Positions 25,619 to 36,447 of a stretch of DNA of 64,000 nucleotides are shown piece after piece (position 1 is the first letter of the stretch; the number at the start of each line of letters is the position of its first letter). The notes beneath the pieces are model-generated. The model made no database searches. It was not told where the DNA came from and saw only the letters and a list, made by a program, of their open reading frames with translations. The translations under genes and the position numbers were made by a program. Source of the DNA: Geopsychrobacter electrodiphilus DSM 16401 (GTDB lineage Bacteria > Desulfobacterota > Desulfuromonadia > Desulfuromonadales > Geopsychrobacteraceae); the NCBI RefSeq assembly GCF_000384395.1, contig NZ_ARWE01000001.1:1550001-1614000 (forward strand), written 5' to 3'.

Positions 25619-28332
25619 TGGGTACCAAACGGGTATACGAACTGGCTAAGGAAATGGGCCTCGAAAATAAGGAACTGCTGGCCAAGTTGGAAGAGGCCGG
25701 AATTGAGGGAAAGTCCCACTCCAGTTCATTGTCTGATGATGAGCTTGCCGCTCTTACGCATTCGAAAACTCCAACTGAGGAAAAAATCGAGGAGAGCCGG
25801 ATTAAGCCGGGAATCATTCGTCGGCGTCGAACAGTCGTGAATGTACCCGAACCCGAGCCTGAAGTTGCCCCTGTAGTGGAGGCGCCGGTCGTTGCCCCAA
25901 ACGCTGAAGAGGTCGAACCCCTTGTGGCAAAAACTGCCACCAGCGTTTCCGATTCCGATGTTGGCCTTGTTAATGAACCGGAGCAACCTGCAGTAGCAAA
26001 GACAAAGGTTAAACCGACCAAGGAAACTCAATCGGAAGTCGATGCTCTTGGAAAAACCCCCAGCCAGCCTGTTTCACCTGCGGCTGCTGAGCCCCTGGCT
26101 GAATCCAGTGCCAATCGAGCTATTATCCTCGGTCGGGTCGAGTTGCCTAAGCCTGCGCCTCCGGCGCAAAGACGGCCATCCCGGCCGCAGGATCGCCCCG
26201 AGCGCGCAGGACGTCCAGAAGGTGCCGCCGCTCGTCCCGGCTCTGCGAGACCTACCGCACATCCTGGATCTGCAAGACCTTCGACACATCCTGGCTCTGC
26301 AAGACCGGCATCTGCACGACCCGGTGGTGGATCATCATTACCGAATGTTATGGCCCCGGTTGCGCCGCCTTCTGAAAAAGAGGATACACGGAGTAAACGG
26401 AAGAAAAAGTCACGTAACAATAGTAATGAATCTGAGGCTGATGGACGTGTTTCTCGTCGTGGCCGCCAGGTGGAGGTTTTCGAGCCTTCCCGTATGGGCC
26501 AGCGGCGTAAATTGAGAAAGGGTGAAAAAGCCCTGCGCAAAACTGAAATTACGATCAGCAAGGCGATTAAGCGGGTCATCCGGATTACCGATTCCATTAC
26601 GGTGGGTGAGTTGGCCAAACGGATGGGCATCAAGGCAAATGAAATTATTTCTGAATTGATGCGTCAGGGAACGATGGTTTCCATTAACCATCCGCTTGAT
26701 TTTGAAACTGCGGTTCTGATCGCTTCTGAATTTAGCTATGAAGTAGAGAACGTAGCATTTGACGAAGATATTGCAATCGCCGGCACCGGTGATAAAGCAT
26801 CAGAGGAGCTTGATGAGAATCTTCAGTCACGTCCTCCTGTTGTTACAATTATGGGTCACGTTGACCATGGTAAAACCAGCTTGCTTGATGCCATTCGTGA
26901 GGCAAAAGTTACTGAAGGCGAAGCAGGAGGCATCACCCAGCATATTGGTGCGTATGATGTTGAGCTTGAAGGTCGTAAAATTACATTTTTAGATACTCCT
27001 GGTCACGAAGCTTTTACCGCAATGCGAGCGCGTGGTGCGGGTGTGACAGATATCGTTGTGCTGGTTGTCGCAGCGGATGATGGCGTCATGCCGCAAACTA
27101 AAGAGGCAATAAATCACTCTAAGGCGGCCGGTGTCCCGATCATTGTTGCGATCAATAAAGTTGATAAACCTGACGCAAACCCTGACCGGGTCAAGCAAGA
27201 ATTGACCGAATTTGAACTCGTTCCTGAAGAATGGGGTGGAGTTACTATCTTTGTCGAAGTCTCTGCCAAGGCCAAAACGAACATTGATACGCTGCTTGAA
27301 ATGATTCTGCTTCAGGCTGAGATCTTAGAACTTAAAGCCAATCCAGATAAGAATGCGCGCGGATCTATCGTCGAAGCACGTCTTGATAAGGGTCGCGGAG
27401 CAGTGGCGACGGTCCTTGTTAAAGAAGGAACGCTTAAGGTCGGAGACCATATCGTTGCTGGTACCCAGTATGGTCGTGTTCGTTCTATGACGAATGCCGC
27501 GGGGCTTGCTGTCAAAGAAGCTGGACCGTCTTTTCCGGTAGAGGTTACCGGGCTTGCGGGTGTTCCTCATGCAGGAGATCTCTTTCATGCGGTTGATAAT
27601 GAAAAAACCGCACGTGAGGTTTCGATGCACCGTCAGCAGAAACAACGCGAAATTGAACTTTCAAAGACCAGTAAGGTCTCGCTTGAGCAACTCTTTGCTA
27701 AAATGCAAGAAGGCGAAGTTGAGGAGTTGGCAGTCATCATTAAAGCCGATGTCCAGGGCTCAGTCGAGGCTGTTCGTGAATCGCTTTTGAAGTTAACCAC
27801 CAGTAATTGTCGTCTTAACGTGATCCACACAGGTGTCGGCGGAATCAATGAATCAGATGTGACGTTGGCGAATGCTTCGAATGCCATAGTTCTTGGATTT
27901 AACGTTCGTCCTGAGGTTAAGGCTAAGGCCCTGGCTGAAAGTGAAGAGGTTGATATTCGTCTTTATAGCGTCATTTATGATGCTGTAAATGATATACGAG
28001 ATGCTATGGAAGGGCTCTTGGCTCCGACTCTGCGTGAAAGGGAACTTGGCCGTGTTGAGGTGCGGGACACTTTCCATGTTTCACGTGTCGGCACTATCGC
28101 AGGTTGTTACGTGACTGAGGGTAAGATTCTGCGTAATGCCCAGACTCGGTTGGTGCGGGATAGCGTTGTTGTGTGGGAAGGGAAGCTTCATTCTCTCAAG
28201 CGTTTCAAAGATGACGCTAAAGAGGTCGCGAGTGGTTACGAGTGCGGTATAGGTCTTGAAAATTACAATGATATTAAGGTTGGAGATATCATTGAAGTGT
28301 TCGAAATTGAATCTGTTAAGACCAGCCTCTAG
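25618..28332 (+). CDS. infB: translation initiation factor IF-2
   Basis: 904 residues from the ATG at 25618 (AGGGAG at 25607-25612), which overlaps the previous stop by one base. An IF2 N-terminal helical domain (about 1-55) is followed by a long disordered linker rich in Pro, Arg and Ala with tandem HPGSARP units (about residues 215-240), a second IF2_N-like segment, then the GTPase with GHVDHGKTS (about 412), DTPGHEAF and NKVDKP, and domains II-IV. It places initiator tRNA on the 30S subunit. Confidence 0.97.
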   Translation: MGTKRVYELAKEMGLENKELLAKLEEAGIEGKSHSSSLSDDELAALTHSKTPTEEKIEESRIKPGIIRRRRTVVNVPEPEPEVAPVVEAPVVAPNAEEVEPLVAKTATSVSDSDVGLVNEPEQPAVAKTKVKPTKETQSEVDALGKTPSQPVSPAAAEPLAESSANRAIILGRVELPKPAPPAQRRPSRPQDRPERAGRPEGAAARPGSARPTAHPGSARPSTHPGSARPASARPGGGSSLPNVMAPVAPPSEKEDTRSKRKKKSRNNSNESEADGRVSRRGRQVEVFEPSRMGQRRKLRKGEKALRKTEITISKAIKRVIRITDSITVGELAKRMGIKANEIISELMRQGTMVSINHPLDFETAVLIASEFSYEVENVAFDEDIAIAGTGDKASEELDENLQSRPPVVTIMGHVDHGKTSLLDAIREAKVTEGEAGGITQHIGAYDVELEGRKITFLDTPGHEAFTAMRARGAGVTDIVVLVVAADDGVMPQTKEAINHSKAAGVPIIVAINKVDKPDANPDRVKQELTEFELVPEEWGGVTIFVEVSAKAKTNIDTLLEMILLQAEILELKANPDKNARGSIVEARLDKGRGAVATVLVKEGTLKVGDHIVAGTQYGRVRSMTNAAGLAVKEAGPSFPVEVTGLAGVPHAGDLFHAVDNEKTAREVSMHRQQKQREIELSKTSKVSLEQLFAKMQEGEVEELAVIIKADVQGSVEAVRESLLKLTTSNCRLNVIHTGVGGINESDVTLANASNAIVLGFNVRPEVKAKALAESEEVDIRLYSVIYDAVNDIRDAMEGLLAPTLRERELGRVEVRDTFHVSRVGTIAGCYVTEGKILRNAQTRLVRDSVVVWEGKLHSLKRFKDDAKEVASGYECGIGLENYNDIKVGDIIEVFEIESVKTSL

Positions 28333-28363
28333 TCCAGGTTTAGCTGGAACAATAGGATACAGT

Positions 28364-28726
28364 TTGAGTAGTTATCGTCCCGAACGTGTTGCCGGTCAGA
28401 TGCATAAGATAGTTTCTGAGATGCTGTTGAGCGGCGAAATTAAGGATCCGCGGGTTGCTTTGATCACCCTGACTGAAGTCAATGTGACCCGTGACTTGAG
28501 CTTGGCCCGTATTTATTACACCTGCCTTGGTGATGAGGCCCAAAAGCAGGAGGCAGCAGAGGGGCTCAACAAGGTCGCTCCCTTTGTTCGCCGGTTGCTG
28601 GGCCAACAGATGAAGCTTCGGCACATTCCGGAAATTCGTTTTGAATATGATAAATCCTCGGATACCGGGCGGCGCATCGAAGAACTTTTGCGCGAAGCTG
28701 ACTCTGAAAATAAGCATGATCACTGA
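28364..28726 (+). CDS. rbfA: ribosome-binding factor A
   Basis: 120 residues from the TTG at 28364 (AGGA upstream). The longer reading frame that starts inside infB is not supported. It shows the RbfA pattern YRPERVAGQMHKIVSEMLL, EIKDPR, VTRDLSLARIYYT and a C-terminal RHIPEIRFEYDKSSDTGRRIEELL. It aids 30S maturation. Confidence 0.92.
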   Translation: MSSYRPERVAGQMHKIVSEMLLSGEIKDPRVALITLTEVNVTRDLSLARIYYTCLGDEAQKQEAAEGLNKVAPFVRRLLGQQMKLRHIPEIRFEYDKSSDTGRRIEELLREADSENKHDH

Positions 28727-29663
28727 AATTATTAAACAGATTGACGGTGGGCAGCGCTTTCTGGTTTGTGCCCATTCCAGTCCCGATGGTGATGCCATCG
28801 GGTCGACTTTAGGCCTTATGCTTGGCCTTGAAAAGCTGGGCAAAGAAGTTGTCGCCTATAATGCCGATGGTGTTCCAGATACACTACGTTTTCTTCCGGG
28901 AGCCGACCGCCTCGTCACGGACCTTTCTGATCAGCCCGCCTTTGATTGCGTCTTTGTGCTTGATGCCGGTGATTTAAAAAGAACCATTGACCCGGTGGCA
29001 GAACGTGCTCCGGTGCTGGTCAATATTGACCATCATCCAGGTTCAACGTTCGGTACGATTTGCTATCTGGATGTCACTGCTGCAGCGACAGCAGTGATGA
29101 TCTATCGCTTGTTTAAAGCTTGCAACCTCACCCTGGATACCGATATCGCCCTGGCGCTCTATACCGGACTACTTTCAGACACGGGATCTTTTCGGTATTC
29201 CAACTCGAATGCTGAGGCCTTTGCGGTCGGCGGTGAACTGGTCGCTTTCGGGATTAATCCTTGGGATGTTGCTAGCGCACTCTATGAGAGTCAACCTCCT
29301 GAACGGATGAAGCTATTATCACTGGTGTTGGCAACCCTGCATATTTCGACCGATCATAAATATGCTTCTGTTGCGATGTCCCTCGATATGTTGCAGGAGG
29401 CAGGGGCATTGCCTGAGCATTCTGAGAGTTTTGTAAATTATCCCCGTGCTATTTCAGGCGTTGAAGTTGCAGTTTTTTTTCGTCAGGTTGATCCAACCAA
29501 GGTCAAGTTGAGCTTCCGTTCTCGCGGTCGTATTGACGTCAGCTGCCTGGCGAATCAATTAGGCGGCGGTGGTCATAAAAATGCCGCTGGTGGTGAGATG
29601 TCAGGTTCTCTTGAGTCGGTTGTCCCCCAAGTTCATTCTCTTCTAGAAACCCTTCTTAATTGA
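28716..29663 (+). CDS. nrnA: DHH-family nanoRNase/pAp phosphatase NrnA
   Basis: 315 residues from the ATG at 28716, overlapping rbfA by 11 bases. DHH domain motifs AHSSPDGDAIGS, FVLDAGD, NIDHHPGS and LSDTGSFRY are followed by the DHHA1 domain with GGGGHKNAAGG. It degrades short oligoribonucleotides and 3'-phosphoadenosine 5'-phosphate. The position between rbfA and truB is the usual one. Confidence 0.92.
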   Translation: MITEIIKQIDGGQRFLVCAHSSPDGDAIGSTLGLMLGLEKLGKEVVAYNADGVPDTLRFLPGADRLVTDLSDQPAFDCVFVLDAGDLKRTIDPVAERAPVLVNIDHHPGSTFGTICYLDVTAAATAVMIYRLFKACNLTLDTDIALALYTGLLSDTGSFRYSNSNAEAFAVGGELVAFGINPWDVASALYESQPPERMKLLSLVLATLHISTDHKYASVAMSLDMLQEAGALPEHSESFVNYPRAISGVEVAVFFRQVDPTKVKLSFRSRGRIDVSCLANQLGGGGHKNAAGGEMSGSLESVVPQVHSLLETLLN

Positions 29664-30577
29664 GTGTAATGCACGGACTTTTGTTGCTGGATAAACCGGC
29701 AGGGCTTTCATCTTTTGATGTTGTCCGTCAGGTACGGCGTCATTTCAAGACCCGTAAGGTCGGACACGCCGGAACTCTCGATCCGCTGGCAACCGGCGTT
29801 CTACCGGTCGCTATTGGTGAAGGAACTAAACTTCTGCAATTTCTCCTGGCAGAGAATAAGTCTTATCGTGCGACCATGCGCCTTGGTGTCACGACCGATA
29901 CCCTTGATTCAGAGGGGGTTGAACTCAGCAGGCATGAAGTTCCTGAGTCTGTAATGACTGATCTGCCAGGGGTTTTTGCGAAATTTACAGGGGTAATAGA
30001 ACAGATTCCTCCAATGTTCTCGGCCTTGAAACGCAATGGCGTACCGCTCTACAAGCTGGCACGGGCAGGCGAAGTTGTAGAACGTGAAGCTCGGCGTGTC
30101 AGCATTGAGCGTCTGGATTTAATCAGTACTCAATTGCCGGATGTGACGATCGAAGTTGATTGCACCAAAGGCACCTATATTCGCACCCTATGTGCCGATA
30201 TCGGAGAGGCTCTCGGGTGCGGTGCTCATGTCGTAGCTTTGCGTCGATTACGCACCGGACAATATCCGATTGAAAACTGCCTTCCCCTGGAGCAGTTAAG
30301 CGAAGTTGGTGATGTGACTCAACATCCATCTTTTCTGTCGGTAGGCGATGCTTTGTTTGATCGTCCGGCTGTAGAGCTTTCAGCAGTTGCAATGTCACGT
30401 CTGAGGAACGGTGTTCCTCCCGAAATAGACGGAGTTATGAATGCTCTCACGGCGAAAGACGGAGAGCTGGTCCGGCTGTTTTATGATGGAATATTGCAGG
30501 CAATCGCGCGTTTTGCTCCGGAACGTCAGAATGATAAACGGGGCGATTTTGAATTGATAAGAATTTTTAATTGCTAG
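29660..30577 (+). CDS. truB: tRNA pseudouridine(55) synthase
   Basis: 305 residues. The start is TTG overlapping the nrnA stop, or the ATG at 29669 three codons on. Catalytic GHAGTLDPLATGVLP (Asp41 from the TTG start), YRATMRLGV, and a C-terminal region of PUA-like length. It makes pseudouridine 55 in the T-loop of tRNAs. Confidence 0.94.
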   Translation: MSVMHGLLLLDKPAGLSSFDVVRQVRRHFKTRKVGHAGTLDPLATGVLPVAIGEGTKLLQFLLAENKSYRATMRLGVTTDTLDSEGVELSRHEVPESVMTDLPGVFAKFTGVIEQIPPMFSALKRNGVPLYKLARAGEVVEREARRVSIERLDLISTQLPDVTIEVDCTKGTYIRTLCADIGEALGCGAHVVALRRLRTGQYPIENCLPLEQLSEVGDVTQHPSFLSVGDALFDRPAVELSAVAMSRLRNGVPPEIDGVMNALTAKDGELVRLFYDGILQAIARFAPERQNDKRGDFELIRIFNC

Positions 30578-30700
30578 GCTGCAGGGTGATTGGCACTTTA
30601 CAGTTTAGGCCAGCTGTGGTAGTTGTTTTCGTTGTATTGCTGGCAAAAATCAGCTCTCCATAACGGGGTGCATTAAAGTAAAATACAAAGGAGAATCCAG

Positions 30701-30967
30701 GTGCTTGGCACAGAACGCAAACAAGAAATCATTGAACAGTACAAGCGTCACGAAGGTGATACCGGTTCCCCGGAAGTGCAAATTGCTCTTCTTACCGAGC
30801 GGATTACCTATCTAACTGATCATTTTAAGACTCACAAAAAAGATCACCATTCACGTCGGGGCCTGCTGAAAATGGTCGGTCAGCGACGTCGCTTGCTCGA
30901 TTATCTGATCAAGCAGGACGTTGAGGGCTATCGTTCGATCATCAAAGCTCTCGGTATCCGCCGTTAA
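30701..30967 (+). CDS. rpsO: 30S ribosomal protein S15
   Basis: 88 residues, GTG start with AAAGGAG. Motifs [43 protein letters not shown] and a C-terminal [12 protein letters not shown] are all conserved. It sits between truB and pnp as in most bacteria. Confidence 0.97.
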   Translation: MLGTERKQEIIEQYKRHEGDTGSPEVQIALLTERITYLTDHFKTHKKDHHSRRGLLKMVGQRRRLLDYLIKQDVEGYRSIIKALGIRR

Positions 30968-30972
30968 AAAGA

Positions 30973-31002
30973 GCAGCATGCTCACTCGTTTGAGCATGCT
31001 GC
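30973..31002 (+). terminator. hairpin after rpsO
   Basis: GCAGCATGCTCA and TGAGCATGCTGC form a perfect 12-bp stem with a 6-base loop, but no T run follows, so it is either a weak terminator or an RNase processing site between rpsO and pnp. Confidence 0.55.
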
Positions 31003-31024
31003 ATTTAGTTCCACCCTTGGCTCT

Positions 31025-31093
31025 GGAGGCTGTCCGGAGAGAGTATCTGCTTAAGCAGGTTCTGTCTCAGGCCAACCTCCAAAAGCTTTTTTT
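31025..31093 (+). promoter_or_regulatory. pnp leader with terminator-like fold
   Basis: GGAGG-CTG (31025-31032) can pair with CAG...CCTCC (31068-31080) around an inner CTGC-TTAA-GCAG hairpin, followed by a run of seven T (31087-31093). A second hairpin GGGCAG-ATGG-CTGCCC (31112-31127) sits just before the pnp ribosome-binding site. pnp leaders are structured and autoregulated in enterobacteria; an analogous role is inferred. Confidence 0.4.
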
Positions 31094-31145
31094 GGTTTAG
31101 AAGTTTAGGAAGGGCAGATGGCTGCCCGCTGAATAGGAGTTAAAG

Positions 31146-33245
31146 ATGGCTTATCACAAGGTAGAAATTGACTTTAACGGTCAACCGTTAACGATTGAAA
31201 CTGGCAAGGTTGCACGTCAGGCTGACGGCGCTGTTATTGTTACTTATGGCGAAACCAAGGTTCTGTGTACCGTGGTTTCTGCTCGGAAAATGCGCGAAGG
31301 TCAGGATTTTTTCCCCCTGACTGTCAACTATGCCGAAAAATTTTACGCAACCGGTAAAATACCGGGGTCCTTTTTCAGACGTGAACGTGGTTCGACAGAG
31401 CGTGAAACTCTCATCTGTCGTCTGATCGACCGCCCGATGCGGCCGCTTTTCCCAAAAGGGTACATGTTTGAAACTCAAATCATGCCGTCGGTTATTTCGG
31501 CTGATTGCATCAATGATCCGGACACCTTGGCAATGGTTGCCGCTTCGACCTCGGTCGCGATTTCTGATATCCCATTTAACGGCCCGATAGCCGCTGTTCG
31601 GGTGGGTCGCGTCGATGGAAAACTTATCGCCAACCCGACAACTGAGCAAAAGCTGTTAAGCGATCTTGAAATTGTGGTCTCCGGTTCACGTGAAGCGGTC
31701 ATGATGGTTGAAGGTGAATCAGATTTTTTCACCGAGCAGGAGATGCTTGATGCGATCTTCTTCGGGCATGAAGCGCTGCAACCGCTGATCGAAATTCAAT
31801 CACAGTTGGCTAAGCTTGTTGGGAAAACCAAGCGTGAATTTTTGATCGCTGAAGTTGATGCCGAACTGGCTACCAAGGTTACGAAACTCGCTGAGGCCAA
31901 GGTTCTTGAGGCCGTAAAAATTCAGGCGAAACAGGATCGTTACGCTGCGCTGGCTGAAAACCGCACTGCGGTCAAAGCTCAGCTTGCTGCTGAATATGAG
32001 GGTCGGGAAGAGGAGATTTCTTCTATCCTTGGTTCTGTTGAGAAGAAGGTCGTGAGGCAGATGGTGACCCGCGACAGAATCCGGATTGACGGTCGCGATA
32101 TGAAGACTATCCGTCCGATTACCTGCGAGATTGGTGTTCTTCCGCGCGCACATGGGAGTGCGATTTTTACCCGAGGTGAGACTCAGGCGCTGGTCACTAC
32201 TACTCTCGGTACCGGAACAGACGAACAGCGGATGGACAATATCCAGGGGATGGAATTCAAAAAGTTCATGCTGCATTACAATTTTCCTCCGTTCTGCGTT
32301 GGTGAGACCAGCATGCGTCTTTTCCCGGGTCGGCGTGAAATTGGCCACGGAATGTTGGCGGAGCGCAGTGCTTCTAAAATTCTGCCGAGCCACGAAGTTT
32401 TCCCTTACACAATCCGTATCGTTTCGGACGTCCTTGAATCTAATGGATCTTCTTCCATGGCTTCGGTCTGTGGGGCTTCACTCTCCCTAATGGATGCGGG
32501 TGTACCGGTTAAAGAACCGATCGCCGGTATTGCGATGGGACTGATCAAAGAAGGCGATGCAGTCGCGATTCTGTCAGACATCCTTGGTGATGAAGATCAT
32601 CTGGGCGATATGGACTTCAAGGTGACCGGCTCTGCAAACGGCATTACTGCTCTGCAGATGGATATCAAGATCACCGGTGTGACTAAAGAGATCATGGAAG
32701 GCGCGCTTGAACAGGCGAAAGAAGGTCGGATTCATATTCTGGGTGAAATGGCTAAGGCCATCAGCACTTCGCGGGATGATCTGTCGGCTTACGCTCCACG
32801 TATCACTACGATCAAGGTAAAAACTGATCAGGTGCGCACGGTTATCGGTTCGGGCGGTAAGAACGTGCGTGGCATTATTGACGCCACCGGCTGCGCTATC
32901 GATATCAAGGATGATGGCACGATCAATATCGCCTCGAGTGATGGTGACGCCGCTAAATTAGCGATCAAGATGATCCGTGATCTGACCCAGGAAGCCGAGG
33001 TCGGCAAACTTTACGAAGGAACCGTCCGTAAAATTATGGAATTCGGTGCTTTCGTTGAGATTTACCCAGGGACTGATGGTCTGGTGCATATTTCTGAACT
33101 GTCCAAGGAACGTGTTCGCACTGTGAACGAAGTCCTGAATGAAGGGGACAAGGTTCTGGTTAAATGTATTGGAGTTGATAAACAGGGCAAAATCAAACTT
33201 TCGCGTAAGGAAGCTCTTGATCAGAAGTTGCCTGCAGAAGGCTGA
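31146..33245 (+). CDS. pnp: polyribonucleotide nucleotidyltransferase (PNPase)
   Basis: 699 residues. Two RNase PH-like domains (about 1-210 and 310-540), with [26 protein letters not shown] in the first and the active-site region [15 protein letters not shown] in the second. KH ([17 protein letters not shown]-type) and S1 ([17 protein letters not shown]) domains follow. It is a 3'-5' phosphorolytic exoribonuclease of the RNA degradosome. Confidence 0.97.
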   Translation: MAYHKVEIDFNGQPLTIETGKVARQADGAVIVTYGETKVLCTVVSARKMREGQDFFPLTVNYAEKFYATGKIPGSFFRRERGSTERETLICRLIDRPMRPLFPKGYMFETQIMPSVISADCINDPDTLAMVAASTSVAISDIPFNGPIAAVRVGRVDGKLIANPTTEQKLLSDLEIVVSGSREAVMMVEGESDFFTEQEMLDAIFFGHEALQPLIEIQSQLAKLVGKTKREFLIAEVDAELATKVTKLAEAKVLEAVKIQAKQDRYAALAENRTAVKAQLAAEYEGREEEISSILGSVEKKVVRQMVTRDRIRIDGRDMKTIRPITCEIGVLPRAHGSAIFTRGETQALVTTTLGTGTDEQRMDNIQGMEFKKFMLHYNFPPFCVGETSMRLFPGRREIGHGMLAERSASKILPSHEVFPYTIRIVSDVLESNGSSSMASVCGASLSLMDAGVPVKEPIAGIAMGLIKEGDAVAILSDILGDEDHLGDMDFKVTGSANGITALQMDIKITGVTKEIMEGALEQAKEGRIHILGEMAKAISTSRDDLSAYAPRITTIKVKTDQVRTVIGSGGKNVRGIIDATGCAIDIKDDGTINIASSDGDAAKLAIKMIRDLTQEAEVGKLYEGTVRKIMEFGAFVEIYPGTDGLVHISELSKERVRTVNEVLNEGDKVLVKCIGVDKQGKIKLSRKEALDQKLPAEG

Positions 33246-33295
33246 TTTTATCGGTTCAAACTGAACCTGGTTGAAAATATGTAGACGTTGAAAAT

Positions 33296-33350
33296 AGCCC
33301 CTTAAACAGCACTGGCTCAGAAACCTGAGCTCTGCTATTTAAGGGGCTTT
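33296..33350 (+). terminator. long hairpin terminator after pnp
   Basis: AGCCCCTTAAA (33296-33306) pairs with TTTAAGGGGCT near 33338-33348, and an inner GCTCAG-AAAC-CTGAGC stem lies within. A short T run follows. Confidence 0.75.
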
Positions 33351-33445
33351 CACGTTCTTATGTTCCTGTTTTACTTTCAGGGGCTTATGCTTTTCCTTGT
33401 GAATCGCTGGCCTCTCCATTTCAAGATGAGAATTGAAAGGTGATT

Positions 33446-33907
33446 ATGCCAAACAACCCGATACTTCAATTTAAAAAAATCAATTCTGCTGCTATACTCC
33501 CGGCCTATATGACAGAATTAGCCGCTGGCATGGATATTTGTGCCTTGCCGACTGAAACGATCAATCTCCTCCCCGGTGCACGCTGCCTTGTCCCCACCGG
33601 GTTGGCAGTTGCTATCGAGCCAGGATATGAAATACAGGTCAGACCACGTTCTGGTTTGGCCTTGCGCCATGGGATCACGCTGGTAAACAGTCCGGGAACT
33701 ATAGATGCTGATTATCGCGGTGAGATCGGTGTGATTGTTATTAATCATGGTGATGCCCCCTTCGATATTTCACCTGGAGATCGCATTGCGCAACTTGTTG
33801 TTGCACCAGTGGTACAATCGCGCATTACCGAAGTTGTCGAACTGTCTCAGACGGTCAGAGGGGCAGGAGGCTTTGGTCATACCGGAATGAATGGAATAAC
33901 AAAATGA
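33446..33907 (+). CDS. dut: dUTP diphosphatase
   Basis: 153 residues from the ATG at 33446 (GAAAGG upstream). All five trimeric dUTPase motifs are present: [46 protein letters not shown] and the C-terminal [10 protein letters not shown]. It hydrolyses dUTP to dUMP. It overlaps the next gene by 4 bases. Confidence 0.96.
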   Translation: MPNNPILQFKKINSAAILPAYMTELAAGMDICALPTETINLLPGARCLVPTGLAVAIEPGYEIQVRPRSGLALRHGITLVNSPGTIDADYRGEIGVIVINHGDAPFDISPGDRIAQLVVAPVVQSRITEVVELSQTVRGAGGFGHTGMNGITK

Positions 33908-34176
33908 CTGAAACAACAAATCCTGAAGATTTGTTGGAGTTTCCCTGCCATTTTACTTTCAAGGCAATGGGCGTAAGTGGTGAACTTTTTGTGAAGGGCA
34001 TAACTGCAGCGGCTAGAAATTATGCAGCAGTGCCACAAGATGCGATTAGTATCCGTCCGAGTCGCAATGGGAACTATCAGTCTGTCTCAATTATTGTGTG
34101 TCTGAAAAATTATCAACAGCTCAAAGATATATACGCTGGCATGAAAGAGGTCGCAGGCCTGAAAATGTTGCTTTAA
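33904..34176 (+). CDS. DUF493 (YbeD-like) small protein
   Basis: 90 residues: [15 protein letters not shown] near the start, a central [12 protein letters not shown] segment and a C-terminal [11 protein letters not shown]. This is the YbeD/DUF493 fold, an ACT-like small domain of unclear role. Its ATG overlaps the dut stop, so translation is coupled. Confidence 0.85.
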   Translation: MTETTNPEDLLEFPCHFTFKAMGVSGELFVKGITAAARNYAAVPQDAISIRPSRNGNYQSVSIIVCLKNYQQLKDIYAGMKEVAGLKMLL

Positions 34177-34224
34177 TTTGTTTACTGAGTTAATTTTCTC
34201 TGATTCTTAAATCAGGAGGTTGGC

Positions 34225-34833
34225 ATGCGGCACAAGATAAACCCGGATAATCCACAACTGCGCCTTATCCGCCATGTTGTTGATAGTCTGCGGCAGGGTG
34301 GCGTTATCATTTATCCGACCGACACAACTTACGGCTTGGGATGCGACATTTTTAACCCTAAGGGGATCAAGAAAATCTACCAGATCAAACAACGTGATCC
34401 GCGTAAACCCTTCTCATTTATCTGTAGTGATCTGACCGAGGTCGCAAATTATGCTCATGTGAGTAATTTTGCCTTTCGTATTTTAAAGCGTCATTTGCCA
34501 GGCCCTTACACTTTTATTCTGGAAGCATCTAAGGTTGTGCCGGATTCACTAACCACCCGGCAGAAGACGGTGGGAATCCGCATCCCCGACAATACTATCT
34601 CCCGCATGATTGTTCAGGAGCTTGGTCATCCACTGGTGACAACCAGTGCCAATATCTCCGGGGAAAATGTCATTCAGGACCCTGAAATTATCGACCCGCG
34701 CATAGAAAGACTGGTCGATGTCATTGTCGATGGCGGTCCGTCCATGGGAAAAGAGTCCTCGGTCATCAGCCTGATCGGTGATCGAATTGAAGTTTTGCGT
34801 GAAGGCGCTGGCGACCTCTCCTGGATCGATTAA
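34225..34833 (+). CDS. YciO-type Sua5/YrdC-family protein
   Basis: 202 residues with AGGAGG upstream. The N-terminus INPDNPQLRLIRHVVDSLRQ and YPTDTTYGLGCDI are closer to YciO than to TsaC. KRHLPGPYTFIL, GIRIPDN and TTSANISGE are conserved. Sua5/TsaC members make threonylcarbamoyl-AMP for tRNA modification; YciO proteins share the fold and may have lower or different activity. Four bases separate it from the next gene. Confidence 0.82.
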   Translation: MRHKINPDNPQLRLIRHVVDSLRQGGVIIYPTDTTYGLGCDIFNPKGIKKIYQIKQRDPRKPFSFICSDLTEVANYAHVSNFAFRILKRHLPGPYTFILEASKVVPDSLTTRQKTVGIRIPDNTISRMIVQELGHPLVTTSANISGENVIQDPEIIDPRIERLVDVIVDGGPSMGKESSVISLIGDRIEVLREGAGDLSWID

Positions 34834-34836
34834 TTA

Positions 34837-35244
34837 ATGTTCACTGCTTCCTCAGATATTCAAAAGATACAAGTTGTCCTTTATCAACGCGTCTCGGCTA
34901 TTGACTGTAACTGGAGAGACCAGAGTAACTGGTCGGCGATTATGACTCTTTTACACGATTTTGCCGATGAACTACGACCGTTGAATATCGATTTACAGGT
35001 TTTAACCGATGAGGCGCAGATGGTTGTTCGCGGGTATGGGGATGTTCTTAACTCGATCCGGTTGCGTTATCCGCCGGCTGGTTTTTCCAATGCTTGTCTT
35101 GGTCATATCATCGGTACCAGCTTCAATCGTGATCTGGCTGATGATCTCAGACGGGGCATCAATCGTTTGCTCTTCGCTCCAGAGACGATAGAGCCAGTAG
35201 GGAGCGATAAGGTGGTCTGCCATAATTGTGGTTGTGGTTGCTGA
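34837..35244 (+). CDS. conserved hypothetical protein with C-terminal CHNCGCGC
   Basis: 135 residues, soluble. The C-terminus ends in CHNCGCGC, a short metal-binding-looking tail, after a helical body of otherwise unremarkable composition. It lies 3 bases after the YciO-type gene and before a shared terminator. No domain recognised. The tail could bind zinc or iron, which is speculative. Confidence 0.6.
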   Translation: MFTASSDIQKIQVVLYQRVSAIDCNWRDQSNWSAIMTLLHDFADELRPLNIDLQVLTDEAQMVVRGYGDVLNSIRLRYPPAGFSNACLGHIIGTSFNRDLADDLRRGINRLLFAPETIEPVGSDKVVCHNCGCGC

Positions 35245-35263
35245 GGAGATCGAAGTTCGTTTA

Positions 35264-35301
35264 TAAAAAAAGCTGTCCGGAGAATAGGGCAGCTTTTTTT
35301 A
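35264..35301. terminator. bidirectional intrinsic terminator
   Basis: AAAAAAAGCTGTCC, an 8-base loop and GGGCAGCTTTTTTT form a stem with A and T runs on both sides. It separates the plus-strand YciO-type operon from the convergent PilT gene. Confidence 0.85.
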
Positions 35302-35319
35302 TAACCTCGTGCCGAATTT

Positions 35320-36390
35320 TTATCGGGTGAAGGTCAACTTCCGTTCGAGATCCATTGAGTGAGAAAGACGCTTGGCTTGCTCAATACTGATAATGTCTTT
35401 CTGACAAAGTTGAATCAGGTGTTGATCCATTGACTGCATATGATATTGTGCGCGGCCTTTCTCAATATGCTGCTCGATCTCATCGAGTTGACCTTCTTTA
35501 ATACAGTGCTGAATTGTAGTGGTTGAACGCATGACTTCAATCACAGGAAGGACCTTTTCTCCCTTTTTATCCTTAATCAAGCGCAGTGACACAGTTGCAA
35601 CCAGAATGTCGGCCAAACGTTGGCGGATATTGTCCTGTGATTCCGGCGGATAGTAGCTGATGATCCGGTTGATGGTCGAGGAGGCATTCTGGGTGTGCAG
35701 GGTTGAAAAGACCAGATGCCCGGTTTCAGCCGCCTTAATGCAGGCATCGATTGTTTCAAGATCGCGCATTTCTCCCACCATAATGACATCGGGATCCATT
35801 CTTAACGCCGCACGTAGTGCACTGCTGAAATTCGCGGTATCAATGCCAACTTCGCGCTGAATGATACAGCTTTTATCCGAAGAGAAGAGGAATTCCACTG
35901 GATCTTCGATCGTCAGGATGTTGTAACTGAAATTCTCATTAATAAATTGAATCATTGATGCCAGGGTTGTGGATTTGCCATTCCCGGTTGGACCAGTTAC
36001 TAAAACAAGGCCGTTTGGAGCCTTTACAATCTCTCCCAAAACGGGTGGAAGGCTTAATTCTTTAAAGGTGCCGATTTCTGGAGGGATGACCCGCATGACA
36101 ATACCGATATACCCGCGTTGCTTGAAGAGGCTGACGCGGAAACGCCCACCATTGTCGAGTGAGTAGGACGCATCAAGTTCAGTTAAATCGTCCGGAAGAG
36201 GGCGATTATTTTTTTCCATGATTTTGCGTGCAATAAATTCAGTATCCTGCCCACTGAGTACCGGTAATTTCGAACGAATTAATTGCCCACGGCCGCGGAA
36301 AAACGGCGGGTTGTTGACTTCAAAATGGACATCTGAGACACGTTTTTCAAAAGCAATCTGCAAAATCTGGTTAAGTGTTCTTGCATCCAT
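35320..36390 (-). CDS. PilT-family type IV pilus retraction ATPase (paralogue)
   Basis: 356 residues. An N-terminal PAS-like domain (about 1-95) precedes the ATPase with Walker A GPTGNGKST (about 133-141), the Asp box TIEDPVEF, Walker B region VIMVGEMRDLETI and the His box HLVFSTLHTQNASSTINRII. PilT hexamers depolymerise the pilus. The sequence after Arg/Lys-rich QRLADIL departs from canonical PilT (no AIRNLIRE-type tail), so it is likely one of several PilT/PilU-type paralogues. The next gene on the same strand is a DUF4388 regulator. Confidence 0.88.
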   Translation of the reverse strand: MDARTLNQILQIAFEKRVSDVHFEVNNPPFFRGRGQLIRSKLPVLSGQDTEFIARKIMEKNNRPLPDDLTELDASYSLDNGGRFRVSLFKQRGYIGIVMRVIPPEIGTFKELSLPPVLGEIVKAPNGLVLVTGPTGNGKSTTLASMIQFINENFSYNILTIEDPVEFLFSSDKSCIIQREVGIDTANFSSALRAALRMDPDVIMVGEMRDLETIDACIKAAETGHLVFSTLHTQNASSTINRIISYYPPESQDNIRQRLADILVATVSLRLIKDKKGEKVLPVIEVMRSTTTIQHCIKEGQLDEIEQHIEKGRAQYHMQSMDQHLIQLCQKDIISIEQAKRLSHSMDLERKLTFTR

Positions 36391-36447
36391 TTGAATCGAC
36401 TCCCAAATAAGCGAAAGAAAATTAAGGTTCCATACCCTCTGCGACGT

